A stretch of 64,000 nucleotides of DNA, from assembly GCF_905220415.1 (NCBI RefSeq), contig NC_059568.1, forward strand, positions 6,696,001 through 6,760,000, given 5' to 3'. Positions 40,277-53,400 of the stretch are shown piece by piece (the first letter of the stretch is position 1; each line of letters begins with the position of its first letter). Below the pieces are notes generated by a model that saw only the letters and a list, made by a program, of their open reading frames with translations, did not search any database and was not told the origin of the DNA. Origin of the DNA: Colias croceus. Taxonomy: Eukaryota; Arthropoda; Insecta; Lepidoptera; Pieridae. The position numbers and the translations under genes were made by a program.

Positions 40277-41213
40277 CAGTAATCCAAAAGTAATAATGCG
40301 CATAGAAATCTTCGTCACTGTTCGGCAACTGTCATATTCTCGGAGCGTCCGAAGATGATATCTATGTAGAGCGGTTAAATGCATTTTCTTCATGCATAAT
40401 TTAGTCAAATTATATGTTTTGTGCTAAAAGAGATTAATATGTATTTGTAGGTAAGTAACGATTTTGTTTCGATAATTCCTTGTATTGTAAGTAAATAGCG
40501 AGTATAACCCCACGATTGCGAATATATTATCTTTGTTGGATTGATTTACTTGGAAAATTTTATATTACTTTTTAAGTGTCTTACTGAAGCTGGTGTAATG
40601 ATGGAAGAAAAGAAGGTTAAAATAACACAAAATTTATATTGTATAAAGTATGGTTTTCAAACACAGGTTTATATTTAAACCATATAATATGTAAATCTTA
40701 TCATTGAAATCTCAGTTCAAAAGTATTTACAGTACTGATCATTCTTCAATATTATGACAATTACAAAAAAAATAAAAAGAATCAAAATCAGGGATTATCT
40801 TTATTTCTGACATTTTAGATACATCGGAACTCTTCTTCATTTTCACTTTCCCTACTGCCATCACCTGTGTAAATCATTTCATCGATTAATTCAATTCACC
40901 TTTAAAAACAATACCAAGAAGGGTACGTAATAGCAGCTCTATATAATTCCACACAGAGAGAACACGTGCAGCCACCACCAATATTTAAAGACAACTGACG
41001 GATTTTTGAGTTTTTTGACTGACAGGCTACCGTCACCTACCGCCCGATTTGTTTTTGATTGTGTATGACCGTGAATTGACTTCTATTTATTTTGAACAAG
41101 GTGTAAAATGCAAGTTCGTTGTTTAGGGCTCTTACGATTGAATGATTCGAGTGTCTTCGGAAATACGACAATTAGCGAAGATTTGCATGTGCATTATTAA
41201 TTTTGGATTACTG
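40277..41213 (+). mobile_element. 937-bp Tc1/mariner-type MITE, complete copy
   Basis: CAGTAATCCAAAAGTAATAA at the left faces its inverse at the right (TTATTAATTTTGGATTACTG), with TA on both sides (40275-40276, 41214-41215). It contains the empty Helitron site at 40644/40645. No transposase frame. Confidence 0.85.
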
Positions 41214-42464
41214 TAATTTGTTATTCGTTGCTACTAAATTGATACGACATAAAAGAGCGTATCTTTATCTTTCCAACCCGTTTTTTAAATGGTTAGGAGG
41301 CTAGAGAGTGACATACGCTACTTTTTACCGCGATGAAACATCTCACTCCCACGGGAATTTCCTTTGACTACGCGAACGAAGCCGCGCGCGGAAAATTTTA
41401 TATTTTATTTCATAATATTTATATTTGGAATAAAATTATATAATAACAAAATTGCAATAAATATATACCTATTCAAATTTACCTATCTGTATAACTTTCA
41501 TCATTAATCAAAAACAAATGTGATCTCTTTCGAGTATTCTACGCCTTTTGTTGGATATATCATATAATATTGTTAATGAGTTATCCAAATAGTTCGTGTA
41601 TTGAATACAGTACTTGACTTAAGCAAACATCAGCCTTGAGCAACATTAGGTTGCCGCATATTTATTTTAATATCAAGAATAAAAGAACGAGATATTTATT
41701 ATAGCATTAATAAAAGAACGAGATATACTTAAGTAATGGTATTGGCTCGGCATTATTAAAGTTCATTACAATAGACATGCTTATGACGCATTTGCTTGCA
41801 TTAAATGGAAGAGAAAATTTAATTAAAAACATTTCTAATAATAGTGCAACTCCGATTCAAAGGCGATGTTATTATACAGTACGGGGAACTTGTACAAAAA
41901 TGTTGTAGACAATAATTATCTGAGATACAGTCTCTTTTATTAATATCCCGATGTTGCAGTATTCATTATAATATAAAGAAAGTATTGACTGAAATAAGAT
42001 AAAATATATTGTTTTTCCGACTTTTAAGTTACGGGAAGGACGACAGGGTAACTTATAAGTTATAATAATTAAGGTGTAATTTTCTATTAAATCAATTAGT
42101 TCCGCTGATGTTACGGTTGAGTGAAAGTAGTAAGTCTGGATATCGTCAGAAACTGGTTAGGATTCCTAGTATTATAGCGACAAGTTCTTGTATCATGATC
42201 ACGTGCTCAACGATCAATAACTATCGCGATATTTATAAAAACAAAAGAATATATGAGGTCCTTGGTTTGTGCGAATGTTCTGCCTTTTGTTAAAAAAAAA
42301 CTTATTGCATAATATGTAATTAACTAATACATCTATCAGGAAGCATATAAAAGTGAAGAATTTGAAAGTAGATTCTGGTTGACAGTGATGGTGAACAAGC
42401 AATGTAAATAAAAGTACTGAAGCAATGTTTGGCTTGGTTTAATCCCATTAAATGTAAATTAATA
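41214..42464. other. Mostly unannotated stretch
   Basis: 41340-41400 looks like a decayed Helitron-like 3' end (GAAGCCGCGCGCGG). The rest shows nothing. Confidence 0.4.
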
Positions 42465-42740
42465 TGTCAGAGAATTTAAATAACTCTCCATAATTAATTA
42501 TAGTTAGGTAGATATGTGAAATAATATTAAATAATGACTCAGTGCGCACACCTTGCGCGGTCGATGGTAGTACCGAGACTATATCATCGAGCTACTGACT
42601 CAAGGAATAAACCATAGCATGGCCCGACACCCCATGCATTTCATATCAATTGAATATCAACACTATGTTGTACACCATAGAGTTCATTATAATAGGAAGG
42701 TATAGCCACATAACAACTACTATGTTATAATTCTCTCACA
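42465..42740 (-). repeat. LTR (3' LTR in element orientation)
   Basis: 276 bp, essentially identical to 47350-47625. TG...CA termini. Confidence 0.9.
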
Positions 42741-43004
42741 CGGCCATTCTGACAACGAGCGCGTTCTCGCGCGAACATTCGACTAGTAATTTTGCGAGAT
42801 TACTTACTGCGTTGCTATTTCATTTGTTGTATTCAAACTCTTTTCCCTTCACGGTTTGTAACTTTTCACACCGACTCACAAATTATTACTCATCATCGTC
42901 ATCATCGGTGATATCAACAACGGCTACTGTCGCCTAAAGACGAAGCTTTGAATGTATTGTGTGTGTGTGTATTATATTGTAAGTGTAGAGCTCTGAACAA
43001 ATAC

Positions 43005-43390
43005 TGGAACTACATGCAGCGCGGAGCCTGACATGTACTGTAGTCACATGAAGCGCAATGTTTCGCACAAAATCTGGAACTACATACAGCGCGGAGCCTG
43101 TCATGTACTGTGACTACAAGGAGCTTAAAGCTACCCACAACAACAGGAACTACACGAAGCGCGAAGCTTCCAATGTACTGTGATCACAAGGAGCGCAATG
43201 CTACCCACAACATCTGGAACTACATGCAGCGCGGAGCCTGCCATGTACTGTGATCACAAGGAGCGCAATGCTACCCATAACATCTGGAACTACATGCAGC
43301 GCGGAGCCTGCCATGTACTGTGATCACAAGGAGCGCAAGCGCTACCCACAACTACACGAAGCGCGGAGCTTCCAATGTACAATATGACAT
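43005..43390. repeat. 70-bp tandem repeats, ~5.5 units
   Basis: GGAACTACATGCAGCGCGGA recurs at 43006, 43076, 43146, 43216 and 43286 with small changes. It lies in the retrotransposon interior near its 3' LTR. Confidence 0.9.
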
Positions 43391-43560
43391 ACACGCCTTG
43401 TTATGTCAAACACAGAGCCATTATTGAGCTATTAAAGTGTGGTGTGCATGTGTGTTATGAAACTTTTGTGTAATACTTAGATTAACTATACGGAATTAAG
43501 AAGTATGTAACAACCGAGGAAATAAATAGGTAAAAATAATAAAATAAAACAAAAATAAAA

Positions 43561-43720
43561 ATATACGGAGTATTTTTTTTTTACAATACTTTATTGTACA
43601 AAACAATGTAAGAAAATCTAGTACAAACTTATAAGGTAAAAATATTTTGCACAATATGCGGCCTTATTGCTACACAGCAATCTCTGCCAGGCAACTTGCA
43701 AATTACTGGAAGTAAGGAGT
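43561..43720 (-). repeat. Retroelement/SINE 3' tail, reverse orientation
   Basis: On the minus strand it reads TTGCCTGGCAGAGATTGC, AATAAGGCCGC and then TGTACAATAAAGTATTG with an A tail, wording I know from common moth SINE or LINE ends. Confidence 0.5.
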
Positions 43721-44842
43721 AACATTTGTGGAATACATTTTTATTCATTGGCTCACTTTCCAACTGCTTAGATGAATTTGGAAGTTCTTGACACAATTAT
43801 GTACTCAGCATGGCCTCCAGTTTGAGGCTCGATTCGATACCTCTCGTTATCGCAAAGTCTATAATCTCATAATTTTGTATGGACTGGAGAACTTTTCTCC
43901 TAACTTAGTAATTAACATCGTATGACACGCCATCAATTTGTCGTCCAGTGACATATTTAGTGTATTTACAGGAATACACAAAACCACCTTGCACTTATAA
44001 CTTGATGTATACTAACAACGTATAATAAATACTTTACGGGGCAGAGTAACAGCTAATAATTAATTTAAGAGGACTGAACCCGGTTCTAAAGTCGCACCAA
44101 CTTCCATATCATTTACCACTACCGACAATATCACATTCTCATAGTCTACCTTCAGACAATTCAATAATCATAAAATGACCGTCAAAACAAGTAAAATAGT
44201 ATTGATGTTACAATCGGCTTTTCTTTCTTACTAACACAAAATCATCAACATTTAACAGACGTGCAATTGCTCGTCCATCCTGACTTTTGCGTTATTTCTA
44301 ATTTCAAACAGGTTAACTACTAAAGTGTTGACACTCGTACTAAATCATTATAACGCAGTGGTCTTGCAGCCTATAGACAATTGCAATGGGCTGTCGCCTG
44401 TGCTGTGCGTTTCTTTTATACAATACAATTCAAAGTAAGTTGAATTTCGCCAATAACTGAAGAATACCATCATCTAGGTTCATGATTTTCAGCGATACTG
44501 AAACAATGAACTTAAGAACAGACATAAACCTTTTAAAATAACCCGTTAGCGCAACTCAACCCGCTTGTAATTTTGTAAAACTCAAAAGAACACTGCCAAC
44601 TCAAGTCTATGAGTTCGCTACCTGCGAATGACGTAGCTTGATCGGCTACTATTCCTTTCAGCGCACAACAAAAACAAAGCGCTTAACATGCTCTTTTTTT
44701 TTTTTGAAGACACATTTTTAACAGGAGCTAGGTGAAAATATTAACCAATAAATGCGTCAACAATTACCAATGCGCATTCTATACTGCTACTCGTAAGTGC
44801 CATTCGTATCGATGGTTATGTATGAAGTGGTTCTGATACATT
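43721..44842. other. Retrotransposon interior, unreadable
   Basis: No pol motif could be read on either strand. Confidence 0.4.
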
Positions 44843-45755
44843 TTCTATCGGATGTCAAGTCAACTGTCTAGCTCTAGAGGGTCTTTTATTAACTTTGCAA
44901 TCTAAAAACGTTCAATGTACGTTCTAACGAACTAAGTACACAAAGTTTGCAGGTTTTTCCAAACTAAAATGTTTCAAATAAGTAATCATGAAATGATTGT
45001 ATCAATAAATGATTGATAACACTTCGTTTGCACCAAACAAAAGAAAATGTCTATACAGCAAGCATTTTTTTAATCGTATGTGACACCTTAAATTTAAATC
45101 AATAATATCATTTTATCGGCTTCAATTACTTTACTTATGTTCGGATCTAAGTTGTTCGGCTTGTAGTCGTCGCGAATCTTTACTATTTTGCCCAAATTGA
45201 ACATTATGTGAAGACAACTAGTTTCTACTAATAAAATCTACACGCGGTATTCTTGGACCCTTGCGTAGGTACCGACTTCGAAATCAAAAGCTTGTATGTA
45301 AGCCCATCATCTATGAACACGAGGAGAAAATATTTTTCTTATGACATGATGCTTTGAGACTATTTCAGTCTGTTAATATTCTAAAATGTTAACGCTTAAT
45401 AGATTATGCTTGAGGTCTTCTTAAATCTTATAACTCTATTTAATAACTATGATAACAACTTTCTGTGTCAGTGATTCTTTGATAATATTCGATTTTTAAG
45501 TTGATCATTACTTTCTTGTAGGAAAACTGAACCACTATTAATCTATTGAACAGGAATCTGTTTGTACTTCAACAACGAGCTTTGTCCGAAAATCGTTAAT
45601 AAAGAAGCAGAAATCTTTTTTTTTTATCATTCTAAAATATTTCGCGAACTTAAACGTTCTTTTGACAATAATGCTTCAGCAAGAGCCTTATTTTTTTTTA
45701 TCTGAAAAGTCTACCATTCGATGTTATGAAACCTTGTGGTGAATACCTATTCAAT
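44843..45755 (-). repeat. Unclassified ~0.91-kb repeat, copy 2
   Basis: Inverse match to 25565-27812 without the pogo-like insertion. It is nested inside the LTR element. Confidence 0.8.
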
Positions 45756-46126
45756 GTTGCAACAGCAACTTGCATTTATTCCAATTAAATGAAAACTCTG
45801 CGCAAGCGAGACTTTCAATATTCTTTTTAAACAAAAGAATGTAACCTCTTATGATTTTGAAACTCGAGAACATCGTTGATAATAAAAAAGTAGCTATGAA
45901 GTCACGTAATTTATCTAGTCCTTGGTTAACAACAAGGGCATTACAAATCCTTATCAATGTTGAAAGAACTGTAGATTGTGCTAGGGTTGTATTCACAAGT
46001 CTTATTCCCATTTCACTAAATTTGTGCTTCACTTTCAATAATGGATCTCACACGATGAACATCATTAAAATCATTTAAATCCGTGTCTATAGATTCAAAA
46101 TTATTGTCCGCAATAACAAATATTGT

Positions 46127-46489
46127 TTATTTTAAATTCACGAATAATTTGAGCCCATTGTTATCCATAATCAAACTACGTCCAGCTCTAGTAAAAACAT
46201 CTCGACCTGTTACTCCATCCCAGGAAGTACTCGAGAGTCTACAATAACCAAAGCTCATATTTACATCATTAACAGTTATGGGTAATGTTGTACGGGCGAA
46301 TGAATAGGTTGATACAGTGCCAGTTCTTGTTACGCGAGTGTATACAAATTCTAGAGGCCCGGTCATGCTATCGGCTATCCTTTTACAAAGGGAAAAAAAA
46401 AAACAATCGGACCTGCTGTCAATAAGGCACTTGAACTTTAAGCCGGCAACGTCTGTGACTGTAAGCGGGGTATCGTGCTGTAAACACAC
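46127..46489 (-). pseudogene. Retropepsin-like aspartic protease remnant
   Basis: A 120-codon frame in which LKFKCLIDSRSDC fits the retroviral-type protease active site (usual D-S/T-G), but the Gly is replaced by Arg. Downstream SWDGVTGRDVFTRAGRSLIM fits the segment at the end of such proteases where a G-R-D is common. In the family this enzyme cuts the Gag-Pol polyprotein as a dimer. Loss of the active-site Gly should inactivate it. The frame continues, after a stop, into a short region (SIDTDLNDFNDVHRVRSII) like a protease-RT linker, but no RT follows because a foreign repeat interrupts. Confidence 0.6.
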
Positions 46490-47073
46490 ATTAATAAGGG
46501 TATTGTTTCTTTAAGAGCGTGCCGCCCGTTGCTTAGAAAAACAAACCTCTTCTATGTGACCAAATTTATGACAATAAAACTATTTCTTAAATATTGAGGG
46601 GACCTTTGTTATTCTTATCGATTAAACTAACTGATTTTGTTTCATGGGCGAGATTTACAGTCACGTTTGTAATGACATGTGAACACACAGTTATAGCAAA
46701 CAATTTGCAACATGCGACGCTTTAAATGATTTATGCCAAAATGTCTATCAAGACCCACAAAATCAATCGGCGTGTATCATAATAAATCAGATCATACCTG
46801 GTCATCTGCAATACCTTCTACCACGAATTTACTATATTCGCATAGTTCCAGCCCGTTCTCAGCCGGTCGATTAGCGCCAACTTTGTAGTGGAGCACTCGA
46901 TGTATGTTGAAACTCGATCACTTTTTTACCATACCATATCTCGAAAAGGTATTTCCTTTCGCTTCTTAGCTTCTTTTCACGTTAAAAATAATGTCCACAC
47001 AGGTAGTTGAAGGCTGGCCTCGTAGTGGGTCTTCCTTACTTATGCGTTAGACCCGGAAACAAAATGTTTCGTT

Positions 47074-47376
47074 TTAGGAAAGTGTATCTGCCATTTCTTT
47101 TAACAGAGATGCGCACGACATGGTGCTTAACAACCCACACACAACACATGATGTTGTTGTTGTTGTGTTAACATTCTCACGATTTATTGGTGGAAACTCT
47201 GGTTCTTCTCGAACCTCATTAACACTATCTATTTCTTCTTGAACTTCACTAACACTATCACTCGTTTCACTCACTTGCAGATTTGCATCGTTTAACGTAG
47301 TCTTATTCTTATTGGAATCGGGGGTAATAAGTGCCGATCCCACCGCTGCTGTCAGAGAATTTAAATAACTCTCCAT
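47074..47376 (-). pseudogene. Gag-like N-terminal open frame of the LTR element
   Basis: A 100-codon frame starting MESYLNSLTAAVGSALIT inside the 5' LTR and crossing into the interior. Acidic Ser/Glu-rich residues follow (SEVQEEIDSVNEV), then a Thr run and CVVC. I cannot match it to a known Gag family. Position, strand and start at the LTR edge are the reason for the call. It stops early at 47074, and no nucleocapsid zinc knuckle (CX2CX4HX4C) is visible. Confidence 0.4.
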
Positions 47377-47625
47377 AATTAATTATAGTTAGGTAGATAT
47401 GTGAAATAATATTAAATAATGACTCAGTGCGCACACCTTGCGCGGTCGATGGTAGTACCGAGACTATATCATCGAGCTACTGACTCAAGGAATAAACCAT
47501 AGCATGGCCCGACACCCCATGCATTTCATATCAATTGAATATCAACACTATGTTGTACACCATAGAGTTCATTATAATAGGAAGGTATAGCCACATAACA
47601 ACTACTATGTTATAATTCTCTCACA
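47350..47625 (-). repeat. LTR (5' LTR in element orientation)
   Basis: 276 bp, TG...CA termini. The gag-like ATG lies inside its last 30 bp. Confidence 0.9.
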
Positions 47626-47629
47626 AATA

Positions 47630-48083
47630 TACCTACTATGTATAAACTCCGAAAGTGCATTGTAACTAACCAATAATTCTTCTAATATTACAAACCTGCA
47701 AATTCTTCTTATAAAAACAATGTTGGATTGACAAGAACTAGCAGTGATACTCATAAATAACTATTTTTATTAAACCTGCATCACGTTTTGCACGATAGCC
47801 TTTGAACGCGGTTGCTGGCTTTGAATTTTTCACACGGCCACCCTAGCCACCCCCACTTTATTTAATAATATATAAGACAGACTTCGTCACATCTTAAAAA
47901 TATAAGCTCTTTCTTGTATGAGTGTAGGGTAGGTACTACCAATATAATAATAATTTAAATCATTTTGAAAATTATTACCCTTCACCTATGTACTTACGTG
48001 AAGGTTTAAATAAAAATAAAACCAGCATTTTTGGCCATCAGAATAGTTATCTATTATGTTACACTACGATAATTTATAAGCAA
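47630..48083. other. Unannotated stretch
   Basis: No feature recognised. Confidence 0.3.
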
Positions 48084-48321
48084 CTAGGTTTCCTCCTGCG
48101 GCTTCGCCCGTGCAGTAAAGAAAAACCCGCGTAGTTCCCGTTCCCGTGGGATTTCCGGGATTGCGTCATTTTCCCGGGATAAAAAGTAGCCTATATGTCC
48201 TTTCTCAGGCATCAAAATATCTCCATACCAAATTTCATGAAAATTGGTTCAGTAGTTCAGGCGTGATTGAGTAACAGACAGACAGACAGAGTTACTTTCG
48301 CATTTATAATATTAGTATGGA
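48084..48321 (-). mobile_element. Helitron-like element
   Basis: CTAGGTTTCCTCCTGCGGC after A48083; ends TAATATTAGTATGGA before T48322. It contains ACAGACAGACAGACAGAG. Confidence 0.75.
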
Positions 48322-49562
48322 TGTTGTTTCCATTGTTTGACAGTCACGTACAGAACTGCATGGATTTTAACACAAACCTGAAATTACTTGTTGCGTAGGT
48401 ACCTGTTAATTACGGATTCAGCAGGTAAATTTACATTGTATACCATCACTTATTACTGAATATGCGAGTTAATTAAGTCTGATATTACACTAAGAGGTAT
48501 GAGTGTACCAACTCAGTATTTCTTGAAGATATCCTCGAATTAAAACAAGCGCCGATAGAATTCAGGACAAAGGCGGGCACGGCGATAACATCTCTCTGAA
48601 TTTTTAACAGCGCAGTTAGTGTAGGAATCACATGTGTTAGCCGAAACTCTCAGAAACATACAAATTTAATATTTATACCTGGCAACACCTTGTTTTACCG
48701 GGTTATGAGACATTGCGCATTTGGTAATAACTTTGTGTCTCTTGACAGATTCCAGCCATTGTTATTCTCGTGTTTAATATAAATAACAGGGTTTTATTAA
48801 AACTAGAAGGTACTAGAATCCAAACAGTTCATAATAGAGTGTTCAGTGAAAGTTATTATAATTTTATGCAGTACTTTAATTGGTGGAAAGCAAAAATAAT
48901 CTTAAAATGCACTATGGAGCGTGAAATACCTTTAGTTACCTCAAAATACGTTGTCATGAATAATTAGGCGAAATCACTTAGATTTCTAGGGACTATTAAA
49001 CAACCAGTGTTGTTTGTAATAGTGTTGCATGATGCTTCTACAAAGACCTACCTACACCCAACAAAAACCACTTCATGACCGCCAATATACGTATATTATA
49101 TAGATTATATAGATTTCTTTACTTCAAAGAAATCTATAAAAATGTGTAGTCTCAGTGTCGTCTCTGTCAAACATTTCAGCTTGACTAGAGCTTGACACAC
49201 AAATGCACTTTTGTGGTTGTCTACCATTGTATTATGTATGAGACCACATATCGTAGCATTCTTGCGATAATGTGAGCAAAAATAAAACTGTAAGGTGCGG
49301 TCGTTCGTTCCTGGATTCTACATAGGTACTAATATACCTACAGAGTCTACGGGGTACGGGATAAGTGAGGCTAGTTACATTTTTAATTAGTTTGATATTC
49401 ATAGCGTTTTCTGTTAATGTAGCAAAGTATTCTCTTAATTGTTTATGTATGGTCAGCTGCATATTTAAATTAATTTATTAGAGTCACGTATAGTAATAGA
49501 ACGAAGCGGAAATATAATTACTTATTAGATTATTATAACTTCATGTTGAGCCTTCTTAATGA
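48322..49562. other. Unannotated stretch
   Basis: No gene or repeat recognised. A short self-complementary AAGAAATCTATA / TATAGATTTCTT block lies at about 49108-49139. Confidence 0.35.
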
Positions 49563-49761
49563 CTAGCTGTTCCCCGCGGTTTCACCAGCATTGCTCCGCT
49601 CCCGTTGGTCTTAGCGTGATGATATATAGCCTATAGCCTTCCTCGATAAATGGGCTTTCTAAGTTTCTAGCACCGAAAGAATTTTTCAAATCGGACCAGT
49701 AGTTCTTGAGATTAGCGCGGTCGAACAAACAAACTTTTCAGCTTTATAATATTAGAATAGA
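49563..49761 (-). mobile_element. Helitron-like element, divergent subfamily
   Basis: CTAGCTGTTCCCCGCGG after A49562; ends TTATAATATTAGAATAGA before T49762. The inner sequence (CAAATCGGACCAGTAGTTC) differs from the other copies. Confidence 0.7.
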
Positions 49762-50201
49762 TTAGACGTCACATTGATATTAAATAATTTGTTTATTTGA
49801 ATTATCTTGTCCCTGATATAATATAAATAAGCAAAATATAGAAGTATCTTATATTTGTTGGAAACATTTATGGTTTGCTTGTGTGTCTGAGCACAAAGCT
49901 AACGCGATAACTTTGCTATGCTACGTCTATACCTCGTGTATAAGGGTTCGTATATTTTATAGGAAATATATTACCTACGTAACGTCCTCTTTTAGTCACT
50001 AACAATGTTATGGCTAGGACATCACAAAGACTTTAAAGACCGCCGATTTATCCATAAAAGAATTTACTGAAACACAGCAAACTACCGCATTCTATAAGTA
50101 AGCGCCTTGTGTTGTTGGCATTTTAAAAATAGTTTGGAAAATCCAAAAGTGCACGCCTCATAATCTCATCCTTTACAATAAAATTGATTATTTATACACT
50201 A
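49762..50201. other. Unannotated stretch
   Basis: No feature recognised. Confidence 0.3.
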
Positions 50202-50417
50202 CTAGCTTTCCACCCGCGGCATCGCCCGCGCAGTCAAAGAAAAACCCGCATAGTTCCCGTTCCCGTGGGATTTCCAGGATAAAACCTATCCTATGTCCTT
50301 TCTCGGGTATCAAAATATCTCTATACCAAATTTCATGCAAATTGGTTCAGTAGTTAAGGCGTGATTGAGTAACAGACAGACAGACAGACAGAGTTACTTT
50401 CACATTTATAATATTAG
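50202..50417 (-). mobile_element. Helitron-like element
   Basis: CTAGCTTTCCACCCGCGGC after A50201; the other end, TATAATATTAGTTTT, has drifted. Confidence 0.7.
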
Positions 50418-53400
50418 TTTTACACTATAAATATAAAAAAGAAATAAAATAAAACAGTTGGAAAAGTAAAGAAAGCGGTACCGTAATAATTGAGCTATTT
50501 TTCTTGTGGCCCCACCTAGATGTGAAACTGCGCAGGTTTAAGGGACTGACTACCAACTTATTTTTTTAAACCTTGGCTTATAGTATAAAGAATCGAGTTT
50601 ATAATGGTGAATTTTGAGTACACTATAAATATAAAAAAAAATAAAGAATATATATAGATATACTAAAATTATGGAGAACAGTCGATATTTTTTTTTTTGT
50701 TTATTTAATAACAATTAAACCACATCGAATCAGACCCTGAAAAATGAAAGGGTTCTATTCCTGAGCATACTCAAGCGTAAGAGAAAAAAAAAGACTCGAT
50801 TAGTAAAGTATTTCGGTCGCTATCGTGTTAACAAGAAAATCCTCCGCACATACAGACACACGGACGTCCAAGACAGAACTTTTTTAAACTGTTTTTTAAC
50901 TAGTTTAAATAACAATAATGACATCAAAAATATCATGAATGTTAAAAACAGTGTTTTTTCTTAATATGTGTGTGTATGTATTATCTTACAAGGGCAATGT
51001 ATGATACATAAAGACCAAGTTTTGCGCGAAGTGACAGTAGTACCCACCTCAACGCTTCGCTTATGAGGCGTGCAATAGTTAAATAATACAATCACTCTTT
51101 GACGGTACCTAAATTTCAAAATACATGGTTTTATTAATATAACGGTTTACCGAGGTATTAATAGCAGAATAGTACTAGAAGCACTGATGATCAAAAATTA
51201 TGATACTCATGATATTTTGTTCGTTGAGAATTACTTAGGCCGTAATATTGAATGTTCATTTTTGTATAGTTTTCCGCTCCATTTAGACGTTTTAGAGTGA
51301 GATGGCTCACCGCTCAGGCATCAGGCACGTACATCCAAGCCATAACCCGAAGAACGATGCATCTTCCCCCCATATTAATATATCATTTCATCGTAACTAA
51401 GTGAGACAGACAAATTTCTCGCTACTTTATTTAGTATTTATTGAACCGAAAGGTGTGTGATCAATCAAGCGAAAGGCTCCGTTATAGTTGATAATTTTTA
51501 TTTTTTGTAATAATTGTATTCATCGGCTTACGTTTATGAGACGCTATATTATTGATAGGCTTTATGCCTTACTTAACTTAAAATTAATGCAGGCATGCTT
51601 TTGAACTGATTATTACATATCTATGTATGATTTAGAATTATAAACTTTAAAAGGAACTGGCATAAAAGCCACTATGCGGAATACTTAATCATTAGTAAAT
51701 TGTACCTCTCAAAATGCGCCATACAATTTCCAGAGCACGATAGTCGAAGCAAACGCTAACTAGTGATGAGATGAAGCTCTATTTACCGGAGATTTCTAGT
51801 CGATCAGTCAAAAGCTTAGACGACGTTTATAGATTTGCCGGCATTATAAGTACGTAATTTGTTCTGAATGACAACTTCGTTTAACAAGAAAATTTATAAG
51901 CCCATTCCTGGATGAGATGCACCATAACAAAACAAAAAAGAAAATTCTTACGAGCGAAAGCCATAATAATATATTATCATTTTTTTCTGGAGCCTTACGT
52001 CTGAGAACACACTTTTTAAAAAGTAAAAAATGTACAACACAAACAGTGTGCAAAATAACCGTTTATCTTAAGCATATGTCAAGAACGGCTTAAGTTAACT
52101 TAGTAGGGAAATGTTAAGGAATAAAACTCACTCACACGTTTACCTTGAATATATTTCCCTTTTTTTTAATAAAGGCTTGTCACTCACGTAATATTTTAAC
52201 TTTATTTTCCTTATATACCAATTATTATCAAAGTTTTTATTACTTATTCTACAAATTCGTTATAGGTGTTATATTTATGCTTAAATCGGTGACATTTTCA
52301 TAATTAGTTTATAGATGAATAATTACGTGTTTCAATGTACATATGTTATGTATATTATGATAATTGTATATATATCGTACTATTATTAAAGAAATGTAGA
52401 TACTGTACATGATTAAGCTTAAAGTTTTTCGCTATCAAATTGTGAAAGTTGTGTGGTACCACGTCGCGGTTGACGGCAAACGCGTTATACCTTTACCGCG
52501 AGGAAAAGTGCTCTTAATTATTAACGTCGACGAGCCACTTCGCAAACGTGCCGCAAGAAACCGCCTCATGATACGTTAAACAGGCATGATAGGCTGGAAA
52601 GGAGCTTCCTTTAACTGCCTACATTTATTCATCTTTAATATTAAGGATTTTTATAACCCTGATGGAAAAAGCTGGTTCCTGTTTTAAACCTTGTCGGAGC
52701 GGCATAGCTTATTTACAAATTGGCCCCGATGCCGACTTCAAAGTCACAATAGATGAGATACATTTTTAAACATGTTTTTTATACACCAAATTCGTCTGGA
52801 TCTTGGGCCAATCGTCCGTAATAAAGTAGGCAAAGATCGCACACAACCGCCGCGCCGTTCGTGTATTATTCAAAGGGGTGGAGGCCACATGTGTCCACTG
52901 ACAATTCACAGTCGACCGGAAACTGTTTTCCTATAGAAACTGTAATGAAAACTCACTGCCGCGGCTGGCTGGCTTCTGCACTGTGCAAAATTTTTATGCC
53001 GAAGTACGCGCACCGATACATCAATCGTTCAGATTTACGTTTCCAAGGAGAGTGAATAATGTTCGGCACATGTAACGTATCCTTTTATTATACATAGAGT
53101 AAAACTAAAATATACATATAAATGTGCGATGAACGTCTGATGTTGATTTTCAACGTAGAACTTTTGTAAAGTTTTGTTACGAATTGATTCAGAATTAAAC
53201 TTTTTAACGGAAGGTCACAAAATTTAGTAAATCATTTTATAAAATATAAATAAATTTTATTATTATTTAAACATCTATTCGAAGCTTGCCCTGAACAAAT
53301 TAGTGTAATAAAGTCGGCGACCTTTTTGCTAATTAGTTTTATTTATGAAAATATAAACAAAGTATGTAGGTTATTCAGCATGCAGGTATTTGTGGATGTA

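Larger units (their letters stand above)
42465..47625 (-). mobile_element. Degenerate LTR retrotransposon (probably Ty3/Gypsy group)
   Basis: Two near-identical 276-bp direct repeats (42465-42740 and 47350-47625) begin TGTCAGAGAA and end TTCTCTCACA. AATA flanks the outside on both sides (42461-42464, 47626-47629), a 4-bp duplication. Coding remnants are on the minus strand, so the 5' LTR is the one at 47350. Between them lie a gag-like frame, a protease remnant, an inverted foreign repeat (44843-45755) and a 70-bp tandem array. No reverse transcriptase or integrase is readable. Confidence 0.85.

Noticed and set aside
45751..46078. Overlapping frames on both strands
   Set aside because: Neither has recognisable motifs; they lie at the border of the LTR element and a foreign repeat.
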